Origin: Melampsora larici-populina 98AG31
Lineage: Eukaryota; Basidiomycota; Pucciniomycetes; Pucciniales; Melampsoraceae
NCBI RefSeq assembly: GCF_000204055.1
Contig: NW_006768797.1
Coordinates: 929,248-993,247, forward strand
DNA length: 64,000 nucleotides
Direction: 5' to 3'
The translations under genes and the position numbers were made by a program. Shown in pieces: positions 35,701-48,708 of this stretch. Positions within the stretch are counted from its first letter, which is position 1; each line of letters starts with the position of its first letter. Under the pieces are notes generated by a model. That model was not told the DNA's origin. It made no database searches and saw only the letters and a list, made by a program, of their open reading frames with translations.

Positions 35701-38547
35701 ACCAATGATTTGTTTATTGGATTCCTAAGCAAGAAGCACTTGTGGCAAAATGACGATAAGCAAGATAATCAAGAAGTGGATCACGTGACTCTGAATCGAT
35801 CTTTGAAGGTATCTGTTGAGTAGAAAACTTCTGAAGATGCTGATGGAGAATTGGACTGGGCCACGTTGAAAGATGATCAAAGTAGGGGAAAAGGTTTGAT
35901 AAAGAAGTCGTTTGAGTAAAATTGAAAACTTGAAGTTGAGAAAGTGAAGTTGAATGAGATTATTACGCTGGGACTATGAATGAGAGTCAGACCAGCTTTT
36001 AAACTAACTTCAATCAAGTATCGTCGGGAGTTTGAGAGAGAATAAAAGACAACTCATTACATATCTGCTGCGAAAGTTTCCAGATGATACAGAATATTGT
36101 CGTAGTCGAGATCTGAGGGGGGCACTGTTCATGGGTTCAGCTGACCTCAAACTTGTAAGAACTCTAGGAACTAAAACGCAAGCGGTTCTTCCGGAATCGA
36201 TAGGCGAGCATGTAAGGAAGATCAAAAGGGTTGAAAATGTTGCCCATGTCCTATATACGGAAGAACAGCTCGATGTTTCCGGTAAAACCCGTAAAGGTGA
36301 TTAAATAGATTTCTCTACTGTGACTGTATCCTACCCCAGCTTATGATGGCTTTTGATATCCTATAAAATTGGTCATCTGACCTACGCCCTTCGCTCAGGT
36401 GATCAAATAAGTGTTCAATGGTCGAATAGTTGTGTCAATGGGTGACCACGGAAATTGTATGTGACTTTCCATAAGTCCCAGGCAACTTTATCCTCTCGAA
36501 AACTATTTTCACTTTATGTTTTCCCCTTTGAGAAACGCATGTCATTGTTGCGTCTGGTTGATCAATTTGCAAGGAAAAACCTTAAGCTCGCAGGCATCAA
36601 TTCACTAGTGCAGATGTAATAGAAAGGCTTCGGGTAGGACGGGCAAAGTTTCCAAGGAGCTGAAGTTCGATGGCGACATTGAAACTTTCAAACAAAATTT
36701 AGGGCACTCAGCCGGAATCTGAGTGTGTGCAAGAAGACTGCAACTTCAGGTGCTGCCGAAGTTTTCAAAAGAGAAGTGAGATAGGAGTAGGATCTACGCG
36801 AGCTCTGGATTCCTTCTTCCATCTTGCACTCCTAATCCTAAGAAACCGACTTCAAAAAAGGATCGGAGCCATGTCCATGTCACCGTGGAACGAGGATTTA
36901 GGTGATCAAGTTGGATGTTTGGTCCATTCAGTGCAATCCCGAATTTACATAATTCCCTCCTGTCTCGGTGTATAGCCTTGAGTCTTGACTATCTCCCGAT
37001 TGTATATATGAAGAATCTGTATCTCGGACGTTACCTCAGACGCTTATCACGGTGAACATGAATGATACTCAAAACACAAGTCCGTACCGAAAGTAGAGAA
37101 TGGGATTGCACAGCACGAGTTTGACCGTTACTAGTCTACTAAATATCCCCTTAGTTGAACCGATGACGGCATTGATGCATTTGATGAAACTGTTGCGAAG
37201 TTGATCATGAGAATTTTAAACTTTTGATCAAGAAAACTAAACAGGTAATCTGTTTCAATCGAATGATATACAATAAATTGATCATTGGATATGGTCTTAT
37301 ATGGTCCTATTGAAAATGCTCAAAGGATTGTCATTTTTTCATTTGTTAGTGGGAGCACGACAGTGAGTTGCAAGAAGTTGCACCTCTGGTCCAAACGCCT
37401 GAAAGTGGGGGGCCCCACGGGGCGAGCAGCTTAGGTATTGAAATTCTTCAATCCTTATCTCTTGTCTATTTCTGGTTCAGTTTGTGATTCATGATTCATA
37501 CATAGTCGCATTGAATGAAGTTCTTCAGCCTACAGATAATGTTACCAAGTTCCGAGATGAATTGTTCATACAAGACTTTCTACCATGAAGTGACTTAAGT
37601 CTGAACAGGTTTGGACCGCATTTATGTTTGAAATCGCATCCGAATCGGTCAGTCTCATTGGACCCTGCAGCGGATCCCCAATCTATCGTCTGTGCCAATG
37701 CCCACGGGAGGATGATCAGGGATGATAGGCGATCATAGCGGGGTCATCCAGTAAAGCTTCACTCATCACATGTGCTTCACTTTGATACATAACCATACCT
37801 AGAGAACTAGAGATATTCGTCTGATGTGGACGGCGATAAGTCCCATCGCATGCTCTCATCGATTTTTTAGATCGCCAGGCTATTCATTAGATGCTCCAAT
37901 TCTGTGGAGTGCACATGCCCAATCAGCGATTTCCTCAATCACGCAATGAATAAAACGAGAATCTAAGCACCATTGTGACTTGTTCCATGGCTCTTTTTTG
38001 AATTGGCTTATTACAAATACGAATGGTTATTTCGGCTCGTTGATCCGGCTCGTGCGGCTCGTGCCGGGCTCGTGCCGGAGCCATCACGAGCTACCGTGAA
38101 TCATGCCGAGCGCTCAACTGATCGAAGTTACTCAGTCAATCAGTCACAAACCGTGGATCTGTTGAACGAGGACAAATCCAACAAAGTTTGCTATCCTGAG
38201 TTTTCTCTTCGCCTCCGCAAAAAAGTAGTATGTAGCCCAAGATGACAACTTTTCCCCTTTTGGCTTATCTTTGGGGTTAAATCATCTCAAAGGTGTTTAT
38301 CACGTCTTTTCTTGAACGGCATCCAATCTTTTCATATTTCCCATCCTCACCTGAATTTTCTGCTGTACATTATAACTTGGAACTACAGAAAATACTGAAA
38401 TATGTGGTCATGGCAAACGCGGAATGTGACTTGCGCCAATTCGTCCTTTGGTGAAATATTCATGACAAAATACACATGATGGTCACGAAAAAATTAAGAT
38501 ATGCTTTTGAGCTTTTACCATCGGCTTTAGCTTTATGGAGACCGTTT
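35701..38547. other. Long stretch with no supported gene
   Basis: Short open frames exist (for example 36032-36304 plus), but none has splice signals or a family match I can support. GC content rises between about 36.0 and 38.2 kb. A short repeat of ggctcgtgccg type lies at 38035-38085. Decayed transposon DNA is possible. Confidence 0.35.
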
Positions 38548-40036
38548 TCATTCAGGTTTGGGACCAGAGATAACCGCTTGTACTCCGACTCTTATGTGTT
38601 CTCGTCGAGCTTCGATTTGTTGTTGACGAATGTTGAGTTGATGCAAACGCTCGTCAATCCGTTCCATGCATGTATCCATGCGATCGATTTTTTGCTTCAA
38701 AATATCTTGACCATCTTGAGCAGTCTTGCTGAACCGATCCATAAGAAGCTGACACGATTTAGTTCTCTCATCTAATGACATCTCGCTATATGGTAGGTGA
38801 GCTCGAGTTAATTGGGGTCCCATCGCGAGACCAGCACTCAAATCCGGATACTTATCAAAAGTACTTCCACTAATTTGGCTCTCATCACGAAAGTTAACAT
38901 CATCTTGGCCGTCATGCCAATTTTCTCCACTGCTTCCGAATGGTTCACCGTCTTCTGACATGTAAGGAGTGATATCGTCGACCTGATTGGAATTGACAAT
39001 TTCGTCCAGCGCATCTAACATATAACAGAAGCTCGTTACTTCTCTGTATTCGCGCCACTGGCTGTGCTGTTCCAAACAAAGAGAAACTTACGTCCGGTAT
39101 CTACATAAAGTCACAAATATCTCAAGCGTCAATGGGAAAGTCTAATACTATGAATCAAATGGAGACCACTGACCTTTTGCCATCTCTTGCCCCTCGTTCT
39201 CGCTTTTGACTTCGTAATCTTCATCTCGGAAAAGTGGAGGTGTCATTCTTGGATGGGACGAAGCTTCCATCATTCCAAGGTTGGAATTGGTGGTAGAATA
39301 GCGAGGCCTTCGAGGGGGAGACTGTGGGACAGAATCAACGTAGGAAATTTGTTGATGGGTCATTTTGCGAGGCTGTACATATTGGATGGAATGTCAGCTA
39401 CCGCACTCCCATAATTTTCAGCGACGGAGTCAATGATCCTAGATGAGACTCTGCAAGAAAGAATCAGCCCACACTAGGCGAGACGATTCCTCTTTCCATG
39501 CGTTTCCTCTTTTTGCGCTCCTCGTTGGTATAAAGCGTTATCCCGGGCTTCTTCAAGCTCGCACTTCCTGCACGTCTCGAAGACGTGGTGGGAACAGCTT
39601 CAAAGACGAGTTGGAGGTTATGTTAACACTCTGATTGACCGCATCAAGAGCAGATTAAGCGAAATCAACTCCACTCACCCTCAGTATTAGCTGAAGAGTG
39701 CCTTTCGTAAGCTCTATCGGGTTGCCTGGTCTTATCCGATTCTCTAGACCTTCGTCCATTGGGCGATTCTGGTCGGTTGGAGGGACTTTCCATCATGATC
39801 GTGACCGAAGGACTTGAGGCAAATCTGGACCTCTGGACAGTGGATGAAAATTTTCCAGGACTCTGAGGCACACGTCCGACAGCAACGGGTGGTGGAGGTG
39901 GAGGGAGCATATCGCCTCTTTGATGACCTTCGAAAGTCACTTGTTTTTCATTGACTCGTGCGGATTCGCGCGTCAAAATCGGTTCAAATCGTTTTCTATG
40001 TGACTTTGAGCCCGATCGCGTTGGGGTATCAGTCAT
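38548..40036 (-). CDS. Unrecognised coiled-coil protein
   Basis: The ATG at 40036 opens a basic, Pro-rich N-terminal exon (to 39679) with 'MLPPPPPPVAVGRVP'. One or two exons follow between 39.6 and 39.36 kb whose borders I could not fix, then an exon with 'VDSVPQSPPRRPRYST' ending at a GTCAGT donor near 39178. A probable 9-base exon at about 39090 and the last exon (to 38548) close it. The C-terminus 'KIDRMDTCMERIDERL...IRQQQIEARREHIR' is a strong coiled coil. Total size is about 370 residues. No enzyme motif or named family is seen. Many Ser-Pro sites suggest regulation by phosphorylation, which is an inference. Confidence 0.6.
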
Positions 40037-40864
40037 TGAAAGATAGTCTGAACGTGATATATTGTGATCTAAAAGAATTGAATGGTGGAGATGTAAAATG
40101 ATTACAGAATATCTACTCAGATCATGACTGGAGGGGAAGTCAACAGTCAAGATCAGGGAGGGAAATCTAGATTTTATATCAATCAACCTTACCTTGACCA
40201 ATCAAAGATTATTGTAAGCCACTTGATCAAATGACGTCAGCTAGAAAGCGATCATGGCTTATTTGATTTCGATAGGCTGTGAATCACTCATTTAGCTTGT
40301 TTACTATTCACATGAAATCAAGATACCATTTCAATGATAAGCCTCATAGCCGATTGGGGGGTGATTGCAATTTTTTCAAAAAGAATTGCGCGCCGCAGGG
40401 AACAAAACTTGCCCAAATCAAAGATTTTGCGAGTCATGATCATGAGCAGCGGACTCGCTCTTGAATGAACTCCCGGTGATCATTGGGCCTTGCTCATCCA
40501 TTTACACAGCTGGCTTATTGAGGCTAGTAGCTTGAAGTTTGAGGCAGATTGGTCAAGATCGGCGAATGGAAGCGGATGAAGATCATTGCTCGCGGGGAAA
40601 TCTTTGCATACTGGCCAAATAAAACCTCAGTCAGAATCTGATGAATGGGTTTGGAATGGTTTTGCACGGCGACACATTTTCAAAAAAAAGTCAATCATTG
40701 TCAAATCGGCTCTAGGTCAGGTTTCAGTCAAAGTGCTGAACCTTCAATTCGTGATACGAATTGAAAAATTGATCTTACACATCCATCCCTTTGCTTTACA
40801 CCACTAATGAGATTCTGAAAATAACAAAAGACCATATCACAGACAATACCTCATGCTTTAGCAG

Positions 40865-42032
40865 CTATTTCCTCAAGCTCGCCGTCACCAACTCTTCAAT
40901 AGGCTTAAAATTCACACCATGTATGCAGGTTCCATCCGAGTCAGCTCCCTTTCCAAATTGCACAGCAACAGACAGGACGTATCGATCAAGTGCTATCTCG
41001 CGAGGAAGGTGGAGGATCGTATTCCAGATAGACCAGCCTTCACAAACTTTCCCATCTACGGAGAACTTGATATCCACTTGTTGCTCCATCTTCATAATCG
41101 TGGGTTCGGAGTAGACGAAGAAAGATTGGTTTGAGGGAGGAAGTGCTGAGAAATTGATGGTTGTCAGTTCCCTTGATAGACCCACACCCATTGCTTTCAC
41201 TACAGATTCCTTGAGAGTCCACAGCTGAAGTAAATGATCCAGGAGGATCTCGTCGGTAGTACGTCCCGAGGGTGATGATGAAGGCTGTCTGATCAGATCA
41301 TTCTCGGTACCGGTAAGTGACTCAGAGAGCATCTCGGCGAACGTCTCAATGGACTGTTCTCCCCGTGGTAATTTCAGTTGCATCACATCTACGCCGATTT
41401 TTTGAAGGAACTGAGAGGCTTCAAAAGTTGCTATATAGCCACAAACAATCAAATCCGAATCGTGCGAGATGTTGTAATCGAAATATGCGTGATTAGGTAG
41501 TTGGCTCGACTGTCAGAATGCAGAAAAGCCTTGGTTTGGTGTTCTTCTTCAAAAGCGTATGCAGCAGGATAACTGACTAACCATGTATGGTCGACCTAGC
41601 TCTGTCCGCGAGAACTTCAGGGAGGTCGGATTCAGACCATAGAGCTCGAAGACGATAGCACGCACCAATAGCTTGCCAACCAGACATCCTAACAAGGCAC
41701 GAGAGCTTCAGAAAGAAAGCAATATTGATACAATCGTCTCATTTGATGCACGAAACCGCGGTTATGATATGACCACATGGTTCTACGATTGAAAAAGGAG
41801 TGATCGAGGTCACCTCACTCTTTGAGTCGATCATATGGCGATATGAGGTGACGTCCTTTTGGCTTTCAAGATCCAATGCATCGACTAAAGACTTCCATTG
41901 CTTCATTCAAAATTTCAACCATGATAGATTAGTAAAACGGACACGGATCATTCCAAAAACGAACCAACTCACTGCCTGAGGTGGGTCCCATGAATGAATG
42001 TCCACTGCCCAAGTGCCAAGCTGAGATACCAT
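40865..42032 (-). CDS. 4'-phosphopantetheinyl transferase (Sfp/AASDHPPT type)
   Basis: Four exons (42032-41973, 41900-41819, 41688-41582, 41509-40865) with consistent phases give 297 residues. Family motifs appear in order: the N-terminal 'WAVDIHSW', 'GKLLVRAIVFELYGL', 'FSRTELGRPYM', 'FDYNISHDSDLIV', 'GVDVMQ' and 'WTLKESVVKAMGVGLS'. The last two hold the metal-binding Asp and Glu and the W-KES-K motif. The enzyme transfers phosphopantetheine from CoA to carrier proteins; fungal single-copy members serve alpha-aminoadipate reductase in lysine synthesis and fatty acid or polyketide synthases. The third exon in particular falls in an open but wrong alternative frame, so the gene is easy to miss. 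Nothing looks broken. Confidence 0.88.
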
Positions 42033-43133
42033 TGTATGAAGAATCTGCCTGACGTTGTGCGGGGGTCTTCCCCAGTGGTCAGCTAAGGCTTGCTCTGGAT
42101 TTCATCCTCGTGTAAACCCATGGATCAAGTCTGACATTATGGCTTTGACTAAAACTTAATTTTGCCATTCCATATCCAGAACACCTGACATCCAGGTCAG
42201 CTGGCCAAGATCACATGACAGTTTCCAAATTCAACATTGATCCTTATCTTATAGTCTCAGTTCTGGCTTCTTGTTCAATATCAAACCTCACCATCACAAG
42301 TGATAAACTAAATAAATTTACCTCTTATAGAAAGGTCATAAGGAGTTCACAATGGCTCATATCAAGCCCCTTTGATGATTTCCTTCAGTCTGAAATTCAA
42401 AGCAGAGCTTGGGGTGAGTGTTTTATACCACAAGCCTATTCCAATTCTGTATGGAATCCAATCTAATCACAATTTCACCTCTCATGTGCAAAAAGGATCT
42501 TTAGGATTGTATCCCTGATGAAAGGATCCCTGTTAATGTTTTTCATTTCTAAACACTATTTTACCTCAGTATCCCCCATCCCAGAGTGGGCTTTGAGCTT
42601 CAGGTGCAAATATCTAGATATCCAAATGATCTATGTAAAGTCATGAATCAAAAAAATGAATTACACTTGCAAAAAAAAAAATCCAATTGTATCTCAATCA
42701 GAATGAGCACCTAAGAAAACCCAACTAGATATTGATGATGTGGGAAGATTTTGGAACTAAAATGTCAATCCATAATCCAGTGAACAGATAAGAAATTGAA
42801 TTTTGATTGTGTAATTTTCTTTGAAACCTGTTTGAGAAAGTATGAAAAATAAAGTTATCCAGATCTGGTGATCAAAAGATGATTTCATTTTCAATGATTC
42901 ACTCATAAGCCAATATATAAGGTTATGCAAGTGATCTGAAAAAAATATTATATAAAGTAACACCATGATTGTCACAAAGGTTTGAGAGATAAGAAGATTA
43001 CCTTTTTGCATAAATAGAGAAATACATACCACAATTTGATCACAAACTAAGATTTTGTTCATCAATGAAATTTAATATTTCAGTAAAAGGTTCAAAGGTT
43101 CAAGATTAATTACAAGAAAAAAAAATCATAGAA
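42033..43133. other. Intergenic between divergent genes
   Basis: This lies between the start of the transferase gene (minus) and the start of the secreted-protein gene (plus), so it should contain both promoters. A and T runs are common (for example a-run near 42670). No gene seen. Confidence 0.5.
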
Positions 43134-44968
43134 ATGAAGAAATTAGATTGGTATTTTCTGATACAACATTCATTTATTTTTTTACAATTAAATGCTCATG
43201 AATATCAGAATTTGAATCTAGAGATCGAAACAAAAGAAGTTTTGAATATCTCAAGAACAAAAGGAGAAAGTGAGCACTGATCATTTATGTTTTGAAACTA
43301 CAAAATCTGGTGAGATGGTAAGGATTACTGATCTCAAGCTTGCCTCTTGATTTTTCAGTCAATCATGAGGAACTTGACAGAGATGAAGTAAGATGTAAAG
43401 ATAAAATTGAACAAAACGTTGAACCCACTGAGTCTGAATTAAGTACAGAAGATCAAATCAATACATTTTGGAACTCAAGTAAGTTTTCAATTTGTTCAAT
43501 TAAAACTTATCCAACTCTTTGAATCCAAACCCTATCTGTTTTAAAATCCTTTTTTTCTAGGTAATGGAATCATTAAATTTAAGAAAACCTATCTAGAATC
43601 AAATCATCCAAGATTAGTTGACCAAATCAATGAACTAATCCAATCAAATCTACAAACATGGTATAAGAAAATCAATGAAATATTTCAAAAGATTGAATTA
43701 AGAAATCATAATAAAAGAGATATATATGAAGAAATTGGATTATTTCAAATCTTTCATCATCTTTCAAATCAGTTTGAGTTACCGTTAAAACTGATTAATT
43801 CAATTTGGATTGAATTACTTAAAATGAGAGATATGGGAAAAACATATACTTATAAGACCTCCAACAAGATTTGGTGGATTGAAGTTGATATTGTAATAAG
43901 ATTTTATGAATCCAAGATGATGGAAAATATCAGTTTACTTGAATCAGGAAGGTAAGTAAACAAATCAATCTTTCATGTTGATGACTCTCAGTGAGTCTTA
44001 CAATGATATCAAACTTGAGATTTATAGAAGTCTTACAGCGTTTGTGATCATGCAAGAAGAATTGGATGAGTATGGGGTAAAATTAATGGGTCATTGGTCA
44101 CCAGAAGATCAAAAGGAACTTTTCAAACTATGGATCTCTGGTAAGCAAACCAATCAAAACATGATTTTTTTCCTTTATTGAAGTTGAAGGACATATCATA
44201 CTGAAATATGGAAATGATTAGATGGTATGAGACTTTACTCAAAGTTAAAGTGGAATCCAAGATTACAAAATCTTATAGAAACTCAAATTGTTCAAACCAA
44301 TTTAATTAATTCATTTCAAATCCTTAAACTTAATCAAAGAGCAATCTCTTTACAAGAAACTAGGTCAATTTTGATAACTCAATCAAGAACTGTTCTTGAA
44401 TATATTAAGAGTTTGAGACATGGAATGTGAGTTTTTTTTCTTCTTTTGATCTGTAAGTCAAAAGTATTCTGAATTGATGGATTTCTACAATATGTGTAGT
44501 ACTATGAAAGATTTCATTTCATGGCAGATTCTGATCCAGCCTTACGGTTTAAAGGTATCTGAATCTTTAGATCTAAAAAATCAAATCACAATTATCAAGT
44601 TCTGGTCCACTTGTAAGGACTTCTAATTAACCTTTGTAAAAGCAAAAAAAACACCTTTCAAAAACTGATCAATCCTTTTTTTTTCTTTTTCATGATTTTA
44701 TAAAGATGTAGAAATATTCTTAATGATGAGAAGTTCTGAAATCACAAAAAAATTAAAATCTGTTATAGAAACTTTAGTAATTAAAGATTTTCATCAAACA
44801 AATCAAATCATGCAAAAGTTTCTTAAAAATATAAATGAGATTGATTTTTTGACTTTGACTTGTCATCATCTCTTTACTCAATTCTTAGAGTTCTTTGTAA
44901 TCAAAACTGAAATTCAAGATTGTAAGAAGTTGGCTTTGAAAGCTTTACAGGAATTTTCTTTTGAATAG
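43134..44968 (+). CDS. Secreted helical protein, function unknown
   Basis: Seven exons (43134-43269, 43359-43478, 43561-43951, 43992-44140, 44222-44426, 44500-44612, 44706-44968) sum to 1,377 bases, 458 residues, with every intron phase consistent. The start 'MKKLDWYFLIQHSFIFLQLN' is a likely signal peptide. The mature protein is rich in Lys, Asn, Ile and Glu and appears all-helical, without transmembrane segments or conserved catalytic motifs. Similar large helical secreted proteins are common in rusts, so a role at the host interface is possible, but this is inference. Codon use is very AT-biased like the surroundings. Confidence 0.7.
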
Positions 44969-45810
44969 TTGTTTTATATGTTTGTATAGTATTTATAGTC
45001 TACTCCACAAGGAAGCTGATCATTAAATTCCCCTCATTGATTCCTGCACATTGTCAACTTCAAAGTGGTCTAGATCATTCCACTGGGATGATTATGAGGG
45101 GTGCACTTCTGTTGGGCGTACTCTACACTTATTATGGAGTAGGGAAGGGAAAGTGTGGTCTTCACATGGTACATCCAAGTGAAGACTACAGCTAGTTGAC
45201 CTCTAAGAAGAGGATTTGAGAAAGAGAAGAGAAGACTAAGGGCACTTAAGAGCCAGTGCGCTCTAACCTTGTGAGACTGAAAGGGGCAGGCTTTACACTT
45301 TGGTAAACCAAAGATCCTGGAGGCTTAGACTCTTTAAAAACAAGGCAGCTTTGCTACTTCAAGGTTTATCTCTAGAGACAATGAATGCCCTGGGCTTGTA
45401 GAAATCAGTACCTTGGGTGTTCAGCAATGGAATCTGTAATGCTCAAGAATGGTCTTCAACAAACTACACAACCAACCACACACTTGAAGATCCTCTCAAC
45501 AGGAGTCAAGTAAAACATGGCTCTGTGTTGTGATGGTAGTAAAAGATGGGGGATGATTCTACATAGGGAAGAAGGGGGGTTTATATAGTCTCACTTCCAG
45601 CATCAACTTGTGATTGGTATGTGAGTCTTGTCTATTCACCTGTCAACTTGTGGTTGACACTTGGGTTAGGTTTATTATGCATTTAATACATTACATACAT
45701 GTGTTTAAGTGACTCTTGACACTGAGCCTTGAGATGTAGCTTATGGCTTCATCCAATACTTTAAAATTACATATGGTACTGTTAGTCAGTCTGTTAGCTC
45801 ATGTCAGGAT
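44969..45810. other. Possible solo LTR or other repeat, interrupted by hAT-2
   Basis: From about 45112 a TGTTGGGCG start, a TATA-like box (tttatatagtctc, about 45580) and GC content unlike the neighbouring gene suggest an LTR. No matching right end or target duplication could be fixed, and hAT-2 begins at 45811. Evidence is weak. Confidence 0.25.
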
Positions 45811-48706
45811 TAGGGCTATGACCCGGTGCTGAGTGTCCATGGCCGGGCCAGGCCATGGGTAGATCCAAAGACCTTTGTGATTTGGGTCAGGTTGGTCAAG
45901 GCGTGCCCTGATTTATCTGGCTCAGGGCCAGGTAGGGCATGGCTCAGTTTGGGGCGCCAAGGAGAAGGGATGGAGTGGGGATAATAGCATACTTGTATTT
46001 CAATTTTAAGCGACATAGACATTTTTTGAATGACATCATAAAATTGAAAAGAAACAACATGTTTTGATTGATATAATCCTAGTATGAAATTGAAAAATAT
46101 TTTATTTAAAAAACTTGAAGGACACAATTTTTTTAAATTGCTTTGGAGATATAACCATACTAGAAGGTAAAAAGAAGTAAACAGATACTTGGGAAAATAG
46201 ATTTGCAACTGATTTAAGACCTAACTCTTTATTCCAGCTCTTGACACACACCTGAGCCTCAAGATTGAGGGGAGTGAATGAAGCACAATGATCAATCATA
46301 ACTCTCAAAGAACTAGAAAACGTACTCTCACTAGGAGCACTAGTTGCAGGCACAGCAAGCATCACAGCTGCCATGCGTGCTAAGATAGGCCAATGATGTT
46401 GATGGGTGAGCCAGAAATGAAGAACATCACATATTTCATCTTCTTGAGGTGCAGTCAGATATTCTCTTACTTCGTCCTCAACTGGAACAGTTTTGCGGCG
46501 CTTGATGAAGTGCTGAGGGAGATCAGGGTTGATAACTGGATCTTTGCATCGATGATTTCAATCTCAAGATCATGAACAGGTCTGAATTTGCGGGCTTGAC
46601 TGGTAAAGTATTCAACCAAGTCCTCAGAACCCCAGCCAAGAGATTCTAAAGTGGAACCATTTGACAGCAAAAATCTTGAGGCAAGGGTTGAGAATCACAG
46701 AACAAATGTAAACTGCCTTGTTCTGGGCAGCAGTTTGATAATGAACTATCTTTTGCAACATGGGGAGCATCGCAACCTTCAACTCCTTGCAAGTCAAGTC
46801 ATGCCAGGCCTAGATACAAGTTGATAATCAGCTTCTTGTACATAGATGACATAAGATGATTAGAAATTGAAAAAAACTTACCTTTTCAATGCGTTCCACC
46901 AGCCATTGGTAATCTGGCATCACCTGCAAGAAGGTGGGGTACTTGTGACCCTCTATTGATTTGGTGACAATAGCTAGCGGAGCAAGGAGATGCACAATTC
47001 TTGGTACAAGCTCCCATTTGTTGTCTTCAAGGGAAAATTGTTTGAGGGAAGGATCACCTTCACATTGATACTTGATGACACGTTTAAGCTTGTAGAATCT
47101 TTCGAGGGAAGCATGGGTTGATGACCATTGGGTTGAAACTTTGTGAACTAACCCCACTTTAAGATCCAACTTCTGACAGCTGGCAATAGCATTGTCAAGA
47201 GCCATCTTGAGTTGGCTGCTGTGCTTGACCTTCTTGTGGAAGGCATGGATTCGGGTAAGGATGGACGCGAGGTTGGCATGTGGGGTGGGTTCAATGAACA
47301 GTGGAACAGAAGTGTCTTGATGAGGTAAGGCAGGTTTGAGAGCATTTAACGGAGGGGGAGTATTACGACAATCAACGACGGCCAAACCGGCCTTAGCGAC
47401 AAGATTGAGAATGTGCGCTACACAACCGTGAATTTTTTGAGGCAAGTCGAAATGAGGAAGCATGGTTTGAAGGTGTTGAGCCATTGTGGTGTTGTTAGAA
47501 GCATTATTGGAGGTGATACAATAAAGTCAATCAGTAATGTTGAATTTATTCAAGGTATGTTTGAGGAGCGCTGCGAGATTAGCACCACTATGAGGGCCAT
47601 CAATTGGTTTCAAAGCAAGCATGATGCCATGCAACTTGAAGTTGTCCGAGATCCAGTGAGCTGTGACGCCTAACATGGCAATGTTGCTGGGTGAAGTCCA
47701 GCCATTGCAGGTGATGCTGATATGACATATGGTTGATAGGAGGGTGGCAACGGCCATGCGAGTTGATTGAAACCTATCGACTATCCCATCGGAGATAAAA
47801 GTTTGTTTCAAAAGAAGCAAAAGAGACTGAGGGTTGACCATGGTTAAGAGTTCTTGGAACTCCTTGGCATTGACTAGCGAGATCCGGAGCTCTTGGTTCA
47901 CAACAAGTCAAATCAGGGCTTCCTTGAGATTGGCTGGGTTGAGAGTCTTCACCTAAAGTGAAATAAGATAAATTATATAGTCACTTAAGAGATTGAAAGT
48001 GAAAAACACTAGGGAATAACTTACTGAGGCCACTTTACCATCAAGGAAATAAGCTGTCATAGTATGTTGGTATGTATTGACAGGAGGTTCAATATGGTGA
48101 CATCTTGACAAGTGTCGGATCATCGACTTTGTGCTGGTGTTGCAATCAATGGCCATGTGACGGTTGCAGAGGGCAATTGGAGTGTTGGGATCTTCTTCCC
48201 CGGCAGCCAAGACAGAGTCAATAAAGCCTTCCTTGGCGGTACAGACATTTCTCATTGTACCCTTGATCTTGCGCTGGGAGAAATCATGCCAAACCAACGA
48301 TGAACGACCAGTGGTGGTGGTTTCTGAAACCACCTCGGATACGGAGTCAGATGGAGTAATACTAGCTGTGGAGGTGGTACATGAGGTGAGAGAAGATAAA
48401 GGAGCAGCAGTGGACATGCTGACAAGGAGGACAGGGGCAGCGGGTCGATTTAAAAGGGTATTATTGTGTATTTCAAGGTTTGTTATGTATTTCTGGGATC
48501 AGCGCTAACTTTGTTCATCCAAATGCTTTGTCATCAGCACATTTGAATAGTTGGCTACTCATTGGGCCAAGGTCGTGGAGGTGCCTGCAGGGCTTTTGCC
48601 TCTCTCATCATGTTAGGTTTCAGCTGACCAGGGTGTGGACTGTATGCCTTCTAGATATTGTTGGGCAACCTCGGCCAGTCAGGGTCAAGACCGGGTCATA
48701 GCCCTA
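45811..48706 (-). mobile_element. hAT-2, complete hAT DNA transposon (2,896 bp)
   Basis: The ends TAGGGCTATGACCCGG and CCGGGTCATAGCCCTA are perfect 16-bp inverted repeats. GTCAGGAT is duplicated on both sides (45803-45810, 48707-48714), the 8 bp expected for hAT. A hAT transposase gene fills the interior on the minus strand. Confidence 0.9.
46102..48417 (-). pseudogene. hAT-2 transposase, two in-frame TGA and a frameshift
   Basis: The ATG at 48417 starts an exon with a degenerate BED finger ('CNRHMAIDCNTSTKSMIRHL'). The next exon holds 'ITCNGWTSPSNIAMLGVTAHW' and leads into 'IHGCVAHILNLVAKAGL' and 'VSTQWSSTHASLERF'. The dimerisation region 'MLAVPATSAPSESTFSSS' closes it. TGA codons at 47908-47910 and 47527-47529 interrupt the frame between these motifs, and a 1-base shift near 46670-46680 separates the last exons. 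All recognised hAT motifs are otherwise present in order. Confidence 0.82.
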
Positions 48707-48708
48707 GT

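Noticed and set aside
36032..36304. 90-codon open frame
   Set aside because: No family match, no splice signals, no context; likely chance in a GC-richer stretch.
41582..41688. Open frame with a start codon in exon 3 of the phosphopantetheinyl transferase, reading 'SGWQAIGACYRLRALW'
   Set aside because: The neighbouring frame gives the conserved 'GKLLVRAIVFELYGL' and fits the exon phases, so the former is a wrong frame.
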